From: an uncultured Bacteriovoracaceae bacterium
Lineage (GTDB): Bacteria > Bdellovibrionota > Bacteriovoracia > Bacteriovoracales > Bacteriovoracaceae
Reading direction: 5' to 3'
Assembly: GCA_938034385.1 (NCBI GenBank)
Contig: CALHLC010000019.1
Coordinates: forward strand, 1-64,000
Length of the DNA stretch: 64,000 nucleotides
Position 1 is the stretch's first letter. Each line of letters starts with the position of its first letter. The translations under genes were made by a program, and so were the position numbers. This document shows positions 8,532-17,637 of this stretch, piece by piece. The notes under the pieces were generated by a model. The model ran no database searches. It was not told where the DNA came from and saw nothing but the letters and a program-made list of their open reading frames with translations.

Positions 8532-9998
8532 ATGATTTTCAACTTCTCTGACAAAACAAGTAAATGGTATTATTTTTGCATTTCTCTTGTAGTTCTTATC
8601 ATATTAGGCTTCTTATTTACTGGTTTTGAAAGTATTTCGTTAGCATCAACAAGTGGTGGGATAGCCAAAATCGGTGATGAGGTTGTTAGCATAAGAGAAT
8701 ATCAAAGTGTTTATAATCAACGAGTTAAATTTTTTCAACAATTAACCGGTGGAAAAAATCTCACTAATAAACAAGTTGAACAATTTGGAATTAAAGATCA
8801 AGTTATTGATTCACTTGTTTCACAGAAGGTAATGGTTAGCCTTGCTAAAGAAATAGGTTTAAATGCTTCTAAAGACCAAATCTCTAAAACAATTAAAGAT
8901 CAAGAGGTTTTCCATACTAATGAAAAGTTTGACTTACAAAGATATAAAAATATCTTATCAAGCAATGGTCTAACTCCAACAAGTTATGAAAAAAGCATAA
9001 GAGAAGGAATAATGGTCGAAAGATTTAATAAGCTTTTTGATGGCTTCCCTACTTCAGATAAAGCAATTGAAAAAATCACTTCTTATAGAAATCAAGGATA
9101 TAAAATTGATTTCGTTGAAATGAATTCTTCTGCTCTGACTAAATACATTCAAGTAAAACAATCAGAGGTTGATTCTTTCATTAATGATTCAGCTAACAAA
9201 ACCAAGTTAGAAGAACTCTATAATCGAAATATTAGTGAGTATAAAAAATCAGAAGAGAGAAAAGCTAGACATATCCTTATTAGCATTAACAAAGATATGA
9301 AAGAAGCTGATGCTTTAGCTAAGATCAACGAAATCAAAGCGAAAGTAAATACAGGTAATTTTTCTGAACTTGCAAAACAATATACAAATGATCCAAGTGG
9401 TAAAACCAACGGTGGAGATCTTGGTTGGTTTGGGAAGGGAAGAATGGTTCCACAGTTTGAATCACAAGTCTTTAGTATGCAACCAGGGGATATTTCCAAC
9501 CCAGTTAAGACCAACTTTGGTTATCATATAATTCTTCTAGATGATATTAAAGCTGCTAAAACAACTCCACTTGAGGAAGTAAAAGACAAATTAGCGAAAG
9601 ATTATTTACAAAATAATATGCCTCAAAAACTAGATGCCGTGGTGATAAAAGCTCAAGAGGAATTAAAAAATGCATTTGCTTCAGGTCAAATTGATAGCGT
9701 TGCTAAGAATTATGACTTAGTCGTAAATAAAGACCAAAACTTAAATTTGTTAGAAAGAAAAATCAACCAATCAAACTTAACATTTGAAGAATATAAAAAC
9801 TTAAAAGAAAGTTCGACCAACCTTATTAAAAAAGGTGATCTTTCTTACCTCGTTAAAATAAATGGCCCTCTTTCAGATCTGGCTGATAAAGATAAAAACG
9901 TTAATACTGACAAAAACTATGCTATTGAACTTAGAAAAACATTGATCGAAAAAATGAAAGAAAAGTATGGCGTAAATATTAATAGAAGAGTTCTTTAG
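8532..9998 (+). CDS. ppiD: PpiD/SurA-type membrane-anchored peptidyl-prolyl isomerase chaperone
   Basis: 488 residues. One N-terminal membrane helix at about 12-32 (YYFCISLVVLIILGFLF) anchors it in the inner membrane. A SurA-N-like helical chaperone domain follows at about 45-220. One parvulin domain is at about 244-337, with ARHILISI, GGDLGWFGKGRMVPQFE and NFGYHIILL. A C-terminal helical part completes the PpiD layout, though shorter than E. coli PpiD (623). It would fold secreted and outer-membrane proteins in the periplasm. Start 8532 is chosen because AAGGAT lies 7 bases upstream and the alternative at 8502 overlaps the predicted promoter. It is divergent from mreC. Confidence 0.88.
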   Translation: MIFNFSDKTSKWYYFCISLVVLIILGFLFTGFESISLASTSGGIAKIGDEVVSIREYQSVYNQRVKFFQQLTGGKNLTNKQVEQFGIKDQVIDSLVSQKVMVSLAKEIGLNASKDQISKTIKDQEVFHTNEKFDLQRYKNILSSNGLTPTSYEKSIREGIMVERFNKLFDGFPTSDKAIEKITSYRNQGYKIDFVEMNSSALTKYIQVKQSEVDSFINDSANKTKLEELYNRNISEYKKSEERKARHILISINKDMKEADALAKINEIKAKVNTGNFSELAKQYTNDPSGKTNGGDLGWFGKGRMVPQFESQVFSMQPGDISNPVKTNFGYHIILLDDIKAAKTTPLEEVKDKLAKDYLQNNMPQKLDAVVIKAQEELKNAFASGQIDSVAKNYDLVVNKDQNLNLLERKINQSNLTFEEYKNLKESSTNLIKKGDLSYLVKINGPLSDLADKDKNVNTDKNYAIELRKTLIEKMKEKYGVNINRRVL

Positions 9999-10006
9999 TT
10001 TCGTAG

Positions 10007-10237
10007 ATGGCAGACAAGAACAATAAATTCCCTCAAAACGTAGAAGGAAATTTCTATGTTGATGATCAATGCATTGCTTGTGACGCTTGCGTAATGGAAG
10101 CAGTTAATCACTTCGAAGTGAATGATGACGAAGGTCATGCATTTGTAAAAAAACAACCTCAGACTGAAGAAGAGATAAAAGAATGCATAGAGGCATTAGA
10201 TGTTTGTCCCGTGGAAGCAATAGGAAGAGACGGTTAA
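10007..10237 (+). CDS. Single-cluster ferredoxin
   Basis: 76 residues. Cysteines 22, 25 and 28 (CIACDAC) plus Cys67-Pro68 (DVCPVEAI) provide four ligands for one [4Fe-4S] cluster; Cys60 is an additional cysteine. The usual fourth Cys of a second cluster is replaced, as in monocluster ferredoxins. The C-terminal half is acidic. It is a soluble electron carrier with an unknown partner. It starts 8 bases after the ppiD-like stop and shares a TTAA double stop with the convergent ligase gene. Confidence 0.92.
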   Translation: MADKNNKFPQNVEGNFYVDDQCIACDACVMEAVNHFEVNDDEGHAFVKKQPQTEEEIKECIEALDVCPVEAIGRDG

Positions 10238-11439
10238 CTATTTTTTTTATTCATCTCTAAGTGATAAATCCAGTACATTCCCATTATTGCACTTATTAAG
10301 ACTGCAAAAAACATATGATACATGTGATCAAGAAAGCTCTGGAGTAAAAACACCAAAAAAACAGCAGAGAAGCTTGCTCTGTACAAGTTTTCTTTAATTA
10401 AAAATAAGGATTCATAAAGCAAGAATATAAAAGTTAAGAAAAATAAAGCTCCAAAAATCATTCCTGACTCTGAGCTTACATGCAAAAAAGAATTATGAGC
10501 ATGATCATTATGGTTTTTATATTTAAGATCAAATTTCTCTTTATATTCTCTGCTTACCTCAGGATATCTTTTCAATCCAATCCCCAGTAAAGCATTCTCT
10601 TTGATAATTAAAGAAGCTGTTTTGAACTGATTAATTCTCATTTCGTTTGACCTTGAATTAAAAGCTTGAAAGTATCTAGAAGACGTTTGAGTTGGTGATG
10701 ATATTAAATAGATAAAAAGAAAAACGACTGTACCAGAAAATCCAAGAGAAAAGTAAAAAGCTTTTCTAAAGAAGAAGAACAAGCAAAAAGGACTCATTAA
10801 AATAATTGTGAGGAGTGGGCCCCGGGATTTAGTAAAAAAGACAGTAATTAACAAAATCCCCAAGAGACATAAACTTAAATACATCGGCTTCTTATCTCTG
10901 CTTTCTTGAGACTTATTCAAAGAAGCTTCATTTAAAAAGAAGCACAAGAAAAAAGGATAAATGGTAGATAGAGTATAAGCCAAGCCGCTAATCGTAGTAA
11001 GCCCTTTGGATCTATCTTTAAGTAAAGAATTAACCATCCCTCCATCAACACCCCATGCCTGAATTAAACATGAGATAAAGGCAATGACTATTCCGACTGA
11101 TGCACCAATTAAAGAATACTTATAAATTTTTTCGAATGAAAGAGACTTAGATTTAAATGAATAAAACAACCAAACGACAGCTAATGGAAAAAAATTATGT
11201 CTTAAAATAGAAAAACTTGATGGCTTAATATTAGATTGAAAAATATGAATCAATGAAACTAAGACAATGACTAATGCCGATAGTTTCCATATTTTAAAGC
11301 TCTTTAGATCTAGAGTTGTAATCTTCTTAGTCTTAAGAAGTGAAAATAGTAGTACTATTCCAAGAATTTCAAAAATCCCACCTAGTGAGCGTGAAATAAA
11401 GCTAGCACAAATGGCTAGAGGGATTAAATAACCAATCAA
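10234..11439 (-). CDS. O-antigen ligase/polymerase-family membrane protein (WaaL/Wzy-like)
   Basis: 401 residues with about eleven membrane segments. Family features are the KSRGPLLT motif near residue 205 and the large loop ending NHNDHAHNSFLH, which carries the conserved catalytic His of Wzy_C/WaaL proteins. Such proteins ligate or polymerise undecaprenyl-linked glycans on the periplasmic face. Polymerase and ligase cannot be told apart from sequence. It overlaps the upstream glycosyltransferase gene by 4 bases, so both act in the same glycan pathway, probably LPS core/O-antigen assembly. Confidence 0.85.
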   Translation of the reverse strand: MIGYLIPLAICASFISRSLGGIFEILGIVLLFSLLKTKKITTLDLKSFKIWKLSALVIVLVSLIHIFQSNIKPSSFSILRHNFFPLAVVWLFYSFKSKSLSFEKIYKYSLIGASVGIVIAFISCLIQAWGVDGGMVNSLLKDRSKGLTTISGLAYTLSTIYPFFLCFFLNEASLNKSQESRDKKPMYLSLCLLGILLITVFFTKSRGPLLTIILMSPFCLFFFFRKAFYFSLGFSGTVVFLFIYLISSPTQTSSRYFQAFNSRSNEMRINQFKTASLIIKENALLGIGLKRYPEVSREYKEKFDLKYKNHNDHAHNSFLHVSSESGMIFGALFFLTFIFLLYESLFLIKENLYRASFSAVFLVFLLQSFLDHMYHMFFAVLISAIMGMYWIYHLEMNKKNS

Positions 11440-12179
11440 AGTGTAACTCCATTTTTAATTAATTTAACTCTCTTTATAGCTGCATACCAAACATGGAGAT
11501 AACTTAAATATAAACCTCTATGTCCCCAAAAAATTTTTCTCTTTAAGAAAAGCTGCTTTATAGTTTCAAAAGGAATAATAAATAAAAACTCTAAAAAGCT
11601 AAACTTCTTAGTACTTGCTTGTGCTCTTAATTGAGCATAGTGAGAAAATTTTTTTTTATAAATTTGTGGACTATCATATCCATCGTGTATTAAACGTCCT
11701 GGCATCCAACCATAGTTACTTGGGTTATCTAGAACAATAATTTCATGTACATCAACTTTCTTAATACTCCCTGATCTTTTCCGAAAAAAGCGCAAAGAGC
11801 TCTCTTTTTTCATTAAACTTGGTGGATATTTCCCTAAGAACTTATCCCAACGATGCATATAATAGCCATCAAGAGTTGTAGAACTATTAGAGATTTTCCT
11901 CATGAAATCTTGAGCTTCATTATCAATTCTCTCATCTGCATCTAAGTTCAAGCACCACTCATTCCTACAATGATCTAATGCAAATTGTTTTTGCTTAGAA
12001 TATCCAAGCCAAGATTGCTCTAATAATTTAGTATTAGGAAATTCATTGATTATACTTTTAGTTCCATCATTACTTCCGGAATCAACTACGATCACCTCGT
12101 CAGCAAATCTAACACTCTCGAGACATGAGCGAATAAATTCTTTCTCATTTAAAGTAATAATAAAAACAGATAAGCCCAT
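11436..12179 (-). CDS. Glycosyltransferase family 2, WaaE/KdtX-like
   Basis: About 247 residues. The GT2 fold is clear: SVFIITLNEKEFIRSCLES, then DEVIVVDSGSNDGT at 27-40 and the metal-binding LDADER (Asp80-Ala-Asp82). SKQKQFALDHC and the conserved VHEIIV region are typical of WaaE-type LPS core glucosyltransferases. It transfers a sugar from a nucleotide donor on the cytoplasmic membrane face. The ATG at 12179 is preferred over the TTG two codons upstream. It overlaps the O-antigen ligase-like gene by 4 bases. Confidence 0.88.
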   Translation of the reverse strand: MGLSVFIITLNEKEFIRSCLESVRFADEVIVVDSGSNDGTKSIINEFPNTKLLEQSWLGYSKQKQFALDHCRNEWCLNLDADERIDNEAQDFMRKISNSSTTLDGYYMHRWDKFLGKYPPSLMKKESSLRFFRKRSGSIKKVDVHEIIVLDNPSNYGWMPGRLIHDGYDSPQIYKKKFSHYAQLRAQASTKKFSFLEFLFIIPFETIKQLFLKRKIFWGHRGLYLSYLHVWYAAIKRVKLIKNGVTL

Positions 12180-12200
12180 TACCAATAATTATATGACCCT

Positions 12201-12734
12201 TTATTGAATTCGTACAAAATTCTTTGGCCTATGAAAGTCTAATTTCCCCTCAAGATCTATATTTGAGAAGTACTTTCTTTTCTCCTTTGGTCCTAGACAA
12301 GAAAAAAAGCCTCCATACAAGTAATCTTTTCTTTCAAGCTCCAAGTCATTAAGATTAATTGATAGTTTAACCTCTTTTAATGACTCATCTATTTTAGCTG
12401 TAAATTGATCATGTAATAATGTTTGAAAAATAGCTCTTGGACGAATAATCAGTAAATTTAATCTCTGATTTTTGGGAGAGATTTGCATTTCAATATAAGG
12501 AGATTCAAAATCAAGTTTGCTTTTTCTAAACTGTAAAAAAGCTTCAAATACATCAAATTCCCAAAGCTTCCAGTTTTTAAAACTATCACTATCGGAAAAT
12601 TTTGATGAAACAATCCAATTACCTTTATATTGACTATAATCAAAAACAACTTCTAATAAATTCCCAACAATAGAAGTCGAGACATTTAGCTCGACTTTAC
12701 TATTGGGAAATTCTAAAAGTTTAAATTTGTTCAT
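12201..12734 (-). CDS. Hypothetical protein, possible CBM9-like beta-sandwich
   Basis: 177 residues without a signal peptide. The pattern WEFDVFEAFLQF ... SPYIEMQISPKNQRLNLLI, then YGGFFSCLGP and FHRPKNFVRI near the end, resembles CBM9/DOMON-like domains that start from a D-E/F-L strand pair. The match is weak and judged by eye only. It lies 21 bases upstream of the WaaE-like gene and may be cotranscribed with it. Confidence 0.65.
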   Translation of the reverse strand: MNKFKLLEFPNSKVELNVSTSIVGNLLEVVFDYSQYKGNWIVSSKFSDSDSFKNWKLWEFDVFEAFLQFRKSKLDFESPYIEMQISPKNQRLNLLIIRPRAIFQTLLHDQFTAKIDESLKEVKLSINLNDLELERKDYLYGGFFSCLGPKEKRKYFSNIDLEGKLDFHRPKNFVRIQ

Positions 12735-12786
12735 CTATATTTAGTTTAAACTAGATTTTCTAATGAACCAAACCTCTCAAGGAAAC

Positions 12787-13170
12787 TTAAGATTGATAAT
12801 AATTATTAAACTTCTCAAGTGCCTTTGAAGACGCGACATCAAAGTTAATTGCTTCCCACACAGGATCCCAAGGGTCTATTCCAATATATTCAATATATTC
12901 AGCCGAAGCTATAAAGTATTGACCTTTATAAGTTAGGAGGTATCCACCATTGTTTTTTTGAAAATCTTGGGCTTCTGAATAGATCACAAACCAATGATTC
13001 AAAAAAGGTGATCCTTTTTGATACCAGAATGTATCTAGAGAATCCTTATAACTCTTCCAGTCCGGAAAATCATTCTGTTTTGCAATTAGACTAAGAGCAT
13101 CTTTGAGTTTTAACTTTTTTTCTTTAGATAAAAGTTTAGCTTGTTTTTTGGCTTTTGAGATCGAATTCAT
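12787..13170 (-). CDS. Small protein with Glyoxalase_8-type N-terminal helical module
   Basis: 127 residues. The N terminus (KAKKQAKLLSKEKKLKLK, then DALSLIAKQNDFPDWKSYKD) resembles the helical module found at the end of glyoxalase-superfamily proteins of the Glyoxalase_8 type (pattern AK..AK.L, S..ALELvA...GF.dWn). The C-terminal ~75 residues are aromatic-rich and show no recognised domain. An AAGGAG site lies 6 bases before the ATG. Function unknown. Confidence 0.7.
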   Translation of the reverse strand: MNSISKAKKQAKLLSKEKKLKLKDALSLIAKQNDFPDWKSYKDSLDTFWYQKGSPFLNHWFVIYSEAQDFQKNNGGYLLTYKGQYFIASAEYIEYIGIDPWDPVWEAINFDVASSKALEKFNNYYQS

Positions 13171-13270
13171 AATAACTCCTTGAGATAGCTTGTCGTGTTC
13201 GCTTAGGCCATCAATTTAATTAATATGAAAATGTTTTAAATAACTCGAAGTGAGAATCTCTTTTGCGAAC

Positions 13271-13292
13271 TTAGGCAGCTTCTTCTACCTAA
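13271..13292 (-). other. Inverted repeat, possible hairpin or operator
   Basis: TTAGGCAG and CTACCTAA are separated by six bases. On the minus-strand RNA the eight-base stem pairs fully with one U-G wobble. No T-run follows on either strand, so it is not a standard terminator. It lies between the tRNA-fMet 3' end and the gene at 13170 and may be a processing or regulatory site. Confidence 0.35.
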
Positions 13293-13361
13293 AATTAGAA
13301 TACTCATCAAAAAAAATTAATTCAAGCAGATTATTAAGTCATAAAAGATATATGTTTTGAT

Positions 13362-13438
<77 letters not shown>

Positions 13439-13454
13439 TCATTTTGATTACAAC

Positions 13455-13484
13455 ATCTTACAATTTCAGACTAAATAAGTCCAA
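13455..13484 (-). promoter_or_regulatory. Predicted promoter of the tRNA-fMet gene
   Basis: On the minus strand: -35-like TTGGAC (13484-13479), an 18-base spacer, -10-like TAAGAT (13460-13455), 16 bases before the mature 5' end. A moderate match only. Confidence 0.4.
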
Positions 13485-13569
13485 CTTAAAGATATTCTTT
13501 TTTATCTTAAAAAAGGTCTAAATATTTCTGCTTTCTGCTCGATAAGGACTCTAGTTGGAGGAAAAACGA

Positions 13570-13875
13570 ATGAATGAACTATTAAGAAACACTGAATTTA
13601 TACTAAAGCTAAACCCTACAGGGTTAACTGAACAACACAAAAGACTAATTCGGTACCTTAATATCTATATTCTAAAAAGTTTGGGAGCTAAAGATGAATC
13701 TGAATACTTTCAGTGTACTGAAGATGCATTCAAAATGCTCACTGCCATTGTAAAACAATCTAACTTTAATAATCCAGAATCTGATGTTCCCCATTCAGAG
13801 CAAGCACTTGAAATGAGTCTTGATAGCATCAGAGATCTTATTTATACCAAAGAAACAGATATCTACGATAATTAA
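13570..13875 (+). CDS. Hypothetical small cytoplasmic protein
   Basis: 101 residues, mostly helical by composition, no signal peptide or recognised motif. The ATG at 13570 is chosen because GGAGG lies 7 bases upstream; the TTG at 13555 sits inside that site. Its stop shares a TTAA tetranucleotide with the convergent pseudouridine synthase gene. Function unknown. Confidence 0.75.
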   Translation: MNELLRNTEFILKLNPTGLTEQHKRLIRYLNIYILKSLGAKDESEYFQCTEDAFKMLTAIVKQSNFNNPESDVPHSEQALEMSLDSIRDLIYTKETDIYDN

Positions 13876-14867
13876 AACTTTTTAATTTCTCTTGAGGCCA
13901 CTTCAGAAACTTCTGGAGTTTTCTCAGCGGGCATAGGCATATCTCTAAGATTTAATTTTTCTGTTCTTATTCTTTCATCTCTTTCTTTGATAACTTTTAC
14001 AACGTCGTTATAAGTTTCTTTTCTAAAGATTTGATATTCTTTCCTATCTGCTACTAAGCCTTTACCTCTAAATTTCATTCTTCTTTTTTTAGAAATTGAT
14101 TTCTTCTGAGATACATACTCTGCTTCCTCTACTTTTTTCCCAGACTTATCAACTCCTATTCTTCTTAATATTTCGCTTTTATTTACTATTTGAAAGCATC
14201 CTGGTTGAATTCCATCTATTGATAAATTACCAATTGCAACCCTTCTTAGTTTATCAATAGTCAGATCACACTCCTCACAGATTCTTCTAATCTCTCTATT
14301 TTTTCCTTCTACTAATCTAAATTCTAACCATGTTTTAGTAGGCAATTGCTTTATGACTCTAACCGATAATGGCTTTAGTTCTTCGCCTTTAGATTTAACT
14401 CCATCTCGAATTTTGTGAAGAATATTTTCATTTACCTGACCAAAGACTTTTACTTCATAGACTTTCGTTACTTCATATCTTGGGTGAAGAATCGAGTTTG
14501 CAAAATCTCCATCATTGGTGAGAATCATTAATCCTTCAGATAAATAATCAAGTCTACCTACAGGATAAATTCTGGTATGGATTCCTTTGCATAAATCAAT
14601 AACAGTTCTTCTGCCTTCAGGATCAGAAACTGTAGACATAATAGCTCGAGGCTTATTTAGTAAGATATAAAGTTTATCATTGGCATCTCTATCAATAACA
14701 GCTCCATCTACTTGAACGATATCTTGTCCTGGCGTTACTTTAGTCCCAAGCTCTGTCACTACTTGTTCATTAACAACAACTCGTCCTTCAGTCATAAGTA
14801 CTTCTGCTTTTCTTCTTGAAGTTACTCCACAATCAGCAATAAATTTTTGTAATCTTATAGGTTTCAT
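13872..14867 (-). CDS. rluB: 23S rRNA pseudouridine synthase of the RluB/RsuA family
   Basis: 331 residues. An S4 RNA-binding domain is at about 4-60 (RLQKFIADCGVTSRRKAE) and the catalytic domain at about 65-235, with GRLDYLSEGL carrying catalytic Asp107. A basic C-terminal tail of ~90 residues (KKSISKKRRMKFRG and beyond) extends past the family core. It isomerises a specific uridine in rRNA. The ATG at 14867 has GGAG close upstream; the ATG at 14885 has no ribosome site. It lies 50 bases downstream of scpB, the common scpA-scpB-rluB order, and forms one operon with them. Confidence 0.92.
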   Translation of the reverse strand: MKPIRLQKFIADCGVTSRRKAEVLMTEGRVVVNEQVVTELGTKVTPGQDIVQVDGAVIDRDANDKLYILLNKPRAIMSTVSDPEGRRTVIDLCKGIHTRIYPVGRLDYLSEGLMILTNDGDFANSILHPRYEVTKVYEVKVFGQVNENILHKIRDGVKSKGEELKPLSVRVIKQLPTKTWLEFRLVEGKNREIRRICEECDLTIDKLRRVAIGNLSIDGIQPGCFQIVNKSEILRRIGVDKSGKKVEEAEYVSQKKSISKKRRMKFRGKGLVADRKEYQIFRKETYNDVVKVIKERDERIRTEKLNLRDMPMPAEKTPEVSEVASREIKKF

Positions 14868-14917
14868 TTTTCTCCAATCTGCCATCACGGCCGTTTTGAG
14901 ACTTTTAAACGTGATAT

Positions 14918-16012
14918 TTAAGAGTCTATAGTTTTTAGATTCTCTTTAATAGCATGAAGATCTGAGATTTCAAATTTCTCTTCAGACTCTCCTTCTTTAT
15001 CGGTAATTTCTACATCTTCAGAGTTTTCACTCATCGCATCAAGAACTTCATCAAACTTTTCAGAAAGCTCTTCCCTATTATCAAGAAGTTCATCATCCTC
15101 ATCTATTTCGCTTGAAACAATCTCTCCAGCGGCACTTACATGCTCTTCTAGAATATCAAAGTCAGTTTTGGTTTCTTCTTCCTCTTCAGATTTCTTCTTC
15201 TTTTTAGAGTTAGATTTTAAGCTTGCGATAAATTCCGTTTGCGGGGAAATACCTTTAATCTCTTCTTTTAATCTCTCAAGTTCTTCAATTTCATCAAAAA
15301 CAAATTTATCTTTATCACTCTTTACAAGGTTTTGAATATCTTCAATATCACCAATAGAGTTATCTTGAACTAGTTCTTGAAGATCACTCATTGTTGGGAG
15401 ATCTTCTAATTCTTTAAGATTAAAAAGCTCTAAGAATCCATCAGTTGTTCCATAGGTTGCTGACTTTCCAAGCTCATCAGATTTACCAACAATTTTCAAA
15501 ATAGATTTATCAATAAGGCCTCTTAAAAGGTGACCACTATCAACTCCTCTCATATCATCAATTTCAACTTTTGAGATTGGTTGCTTGAAAGCAACTATCG
15601 CTAGAACCTCTATTGCAAGAGGACTAAGAGTAATCTGAGGAACTTTATGTAATGCTCTAATGACTTTTGAATATTGAGTTTTCGTTCTAAATTGATAACC
15701 CTGAGCTACTTCCATGATATTAATTCCATGTTCATCAGATTCGTATTTAAATTGTAAAGATTCAATGGCTTCATGAATAATTCTAAGTGGTAAGTACTCA
15801 TCTATAGAAGCTTTGATTTTTTTAATTGAGATGGGCTTTTCACTCATAAAGATAAGTGATTCGATTGCTGCCATTACAGTTTGTTCATTTAATCCAGTTC
15901 GCTCTTTCCATAAAGATTGAAGCTCTAAGAGTTCCTTTTCTTCAAGTTCTCTATCCCACGCAATGCTTGGATCTTTATTAGTTTGTTCTATTTCTGATGA
16001 TTCTATACTCAT
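14918..16012 (-). CDS. scpB: ScpB, condensin kleisin-associated protein, with long acidic extension
   Basis: 364 residues. Two winged-helix domains occupy about 40-200 (VMAAIESLIFMSEKPIS; RALHKVPQITLSPLAIEVLA; GRSATYG-like end KSATYGTTDGFLELF). Typical ScpB ends near 190-220 residues; here ~150 further residues follow, with a lysine patch (KKKKKSEEEEE) and mostly Glu/Asp-rich sequence. It works with ScpA and SMC in chromosome compaction. The ATG has AGGA 7 bases upstream. The gap to scpA is 14 bases. Confidence 0.93.
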   Translation of the reverse strand: MSIESSEIEQTNKDPSIAWDRELEEKELLELQSLWKERTGLNEQTVMAAIESLIFMSEKPISIKKIKASIDEYLPLRIIHEAIESLQFKYESDEHGINIMEVAQGYQFRTKTQYSKVIRALHKVPQITLSPLAIEVLAIVAFKQPISKVEIDDMRGVDSGHLLRGLIDKSILKIVGKSDELGKSATYGTTDGFLELFNLKELEDLPTMSDLQELVQDNSIGDIEDIQNLVKSDKDKFVFDEIEELERLKEEIKGISPQTEFIASLKSNSKKKKKSEEEEETKTDFDILEEHVSAAGEIVSSEIDEDDELLDNREELSEKFDEVLDAMSENSEDVEITDKEGESEEKFEISDLHAIKENLKTIDS

Positions 16013-16026
16013 ATATATTCCTAAAA

Positions 16027-16848
16027 TTAATGCATTACTATAGGTTGCTCATCATTTTGAGCAACACCTAAATTATCTTCTTCATCAAAGCCGTCTGCTT
16101 GATTAATATCAAATTCACTTAAATCTTCTTTAATGGTCACATGTATCTCTGAAACATCTTCAGCTTGGAAAACCTCAAGTTTTCTAAGTCTGGCAAGTTC
16201 TAAAATAGAGATAAAAGTCATAACTAAATTATTTAATTGTTTCTCACCCTTTCCTAGAAGATCAACAAATAAGTATTTCTTACCTTTGATAAATAAACCT
16301 TTTAAGCTTTTTAGTTTTTGCTTAATTGAAAATTTATCTTTAGCGATAATTGTAAATTTTCGATTATTTCTTTTCATGACATCCATCATGACATTACTTA
16401 ACACTCCAGAATCCATTTCTTTATATTGAGTTGGAAAGTGAAATTTCTTATCAAGCTTTGGTCTAGTTAAACTCTCATAACCTTTTTTCGGTAAGCTCCA
16501 AAGACCTTCTCCAATTTTTTGAAACTTTTGAAGTTCTTGAAGTTTTAAAATTAATTCTTCTTTTGATTGAATTTGTAATTGCTCATCACCATAGAGCTTT
16601 AAAGTAGCATCTTCATTTACACTTCGATTTGATTTTAAATAAATCAAAGTTGCGGCCATATAAAGATATTCACCAGCAACATCAAAATTTAAATCTTTCA
16701 TTTTATCAATAAATTTTAAATATTGACCTGTGATCTGAGTAAGATCTAGATCTTGAATATCCATTTCTTCTTTTTGAACAAGATATAAAAGTAGAGCTAG
16801 TGGTCCATCAAAATGGTCTAAATGAATAGTAATATCTGTATTTAGCAA
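16027..16848 (-). CDS. scpA: ScpA, kleisin subunit of SMC-ScpAB condensin
   Basis: 273 residues, normal ScpA length. The N-terminal signature DHFDGPLALLLYLVQKEEMDI is followed by ITGQYLKFIDKMK and AGEYLYMAATLIYLKSN, all typical of kleisins that bind the SMC neck. The C-terminal winged helix (VMTFISILELARLRKLEVFQ) binds the SMC head. Translation probably starts at TTG 16848, with GAGG 6 bases before it. It is the first gene of the scpA-scpB-rluB unit. Confidence 0.95.
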   Translation of the reverse strand: MLNTDITIHLDHFDGPLALLLYLVQKEEMDIQDLDLTQITGQYLKFIDKMKDLNFDVAGEYLYMAATLIYLKSNRSVNEDATLKLYGDEQLQIQSKEELILKLQELQKFQKIGEGLWSLPKKGYESLTRPKLDKKFHFPTQYKEMDSGVLSNVMMDVMKRNNRKFTIIAKDKFSIKQKLKSLKGLFIKGKKYLFVDLLGKGEKQLNNLVMTFISILELARLRKLEVFQAEDVSEIHVTIKEDLSEFDINQADGFDEEDNLGVAQNDEQPIVMH

Positions 16849-16891
16849 AATAACCTCAATTAAATGAATCTAATAATATACTAGAGTAATT

Positions 16892-17590
16892 TTATCCTAA
16901 AATCGAGGCAAAGAAAGAAATTATGAAGTTTGCTCCCATCGTAAATGGGGATAAAATCATGCCTAAAATAGGAATTCCCATAAAGCTTAGTATGATTAGC
17001 CCGTAGAAGGCATATACAAGATATTGAGACATTTCTTGATATTTACGAAGCGCGTTGTACCCAAGTTTAGATTCTAGCATTTTTGATCCATCAAAAGGTG
17101 GAACAGGAATTAAATTAAAACCTGCTAAAATGAAATTAATAAGTACTCCATATTGAAACATTTCAATTACTAATGACTTTCGAAGCTCCAAGAAACTTCC
17201 TTCAAATAAATAATTAGAACCAACTTTTGTATAAATTAAGGCCAAAATGAAGGCAAACAATGTTCCTAGGATTAAATTAGAAAGTGGTCCTGCAAAAGCA
17301 ACCCAAAACATACCTTTTTTAATATCACTAAAGTTTCGTGAGTTAATAGGAACTGGCCTGGCTGCTCCTAAGGCAATTCCACCTATGGCCAATAGAACAA
17401 TCGGAACTAAAATAGAATTAATAGGGTCAAGGTGAACGACTGGATTAAAAGTTAATCGACCTGCTTCTTCTGCTGTATTGTCACCAAATTTCTTGGCCAT
17501 CCAGCCATGAGCGTATTCGTGAATAACCACTGCTAATAAAAAACCAGGGGCCATAATTGCGATTTTAAAAACGATTGCTTGAATATCCAT
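16892..17590 (-). CDS. Site-2-protease-family (M50) membrane metalloprotease
   Basis: About 232 residues and six membrane segments. The zinc motif HEYAH is at 24-28 and the third-ligand motif NLIPVPPFDG at 158-167 (Asp166), the full catalytic set of the small M50 group without PDZ domain. It would cleave substrates within the membrane; the substrate is unknown. The ATG at 17590 places HExxH at the family-typical distance; an upstream in-frame TTG at 17629 is possible but has no ribosome site. It is often found next to scpA, as here (43 bases upstream). Confidence 0.9.
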   Translation of the reverse strand: MDIQAIVFKIAIMAPGFLLAVVIHEYAHGWMAKKFGDNTAEEAGRLTFNPVVHLDPINSILVPIVLLAIGGIALGAARPVPINSRNFSDIKKGMFWVAFAGPLSNLILGTLFAFILALIYTKVGSNYLFEGSFLELRKSLVIEMFQYGVLINFILAGFNLIPVPPFDGSKMLESKLGYNALRKYQEMSQYLVYAFYGLIILSFMGIPILGMILSPFTMGANFIISFFASILG

Positions 17591-17637
17591 AACAAATCTA
17601 TAAATATCAAAGTTATAAGCTGCGTGCAAAATTAAAA

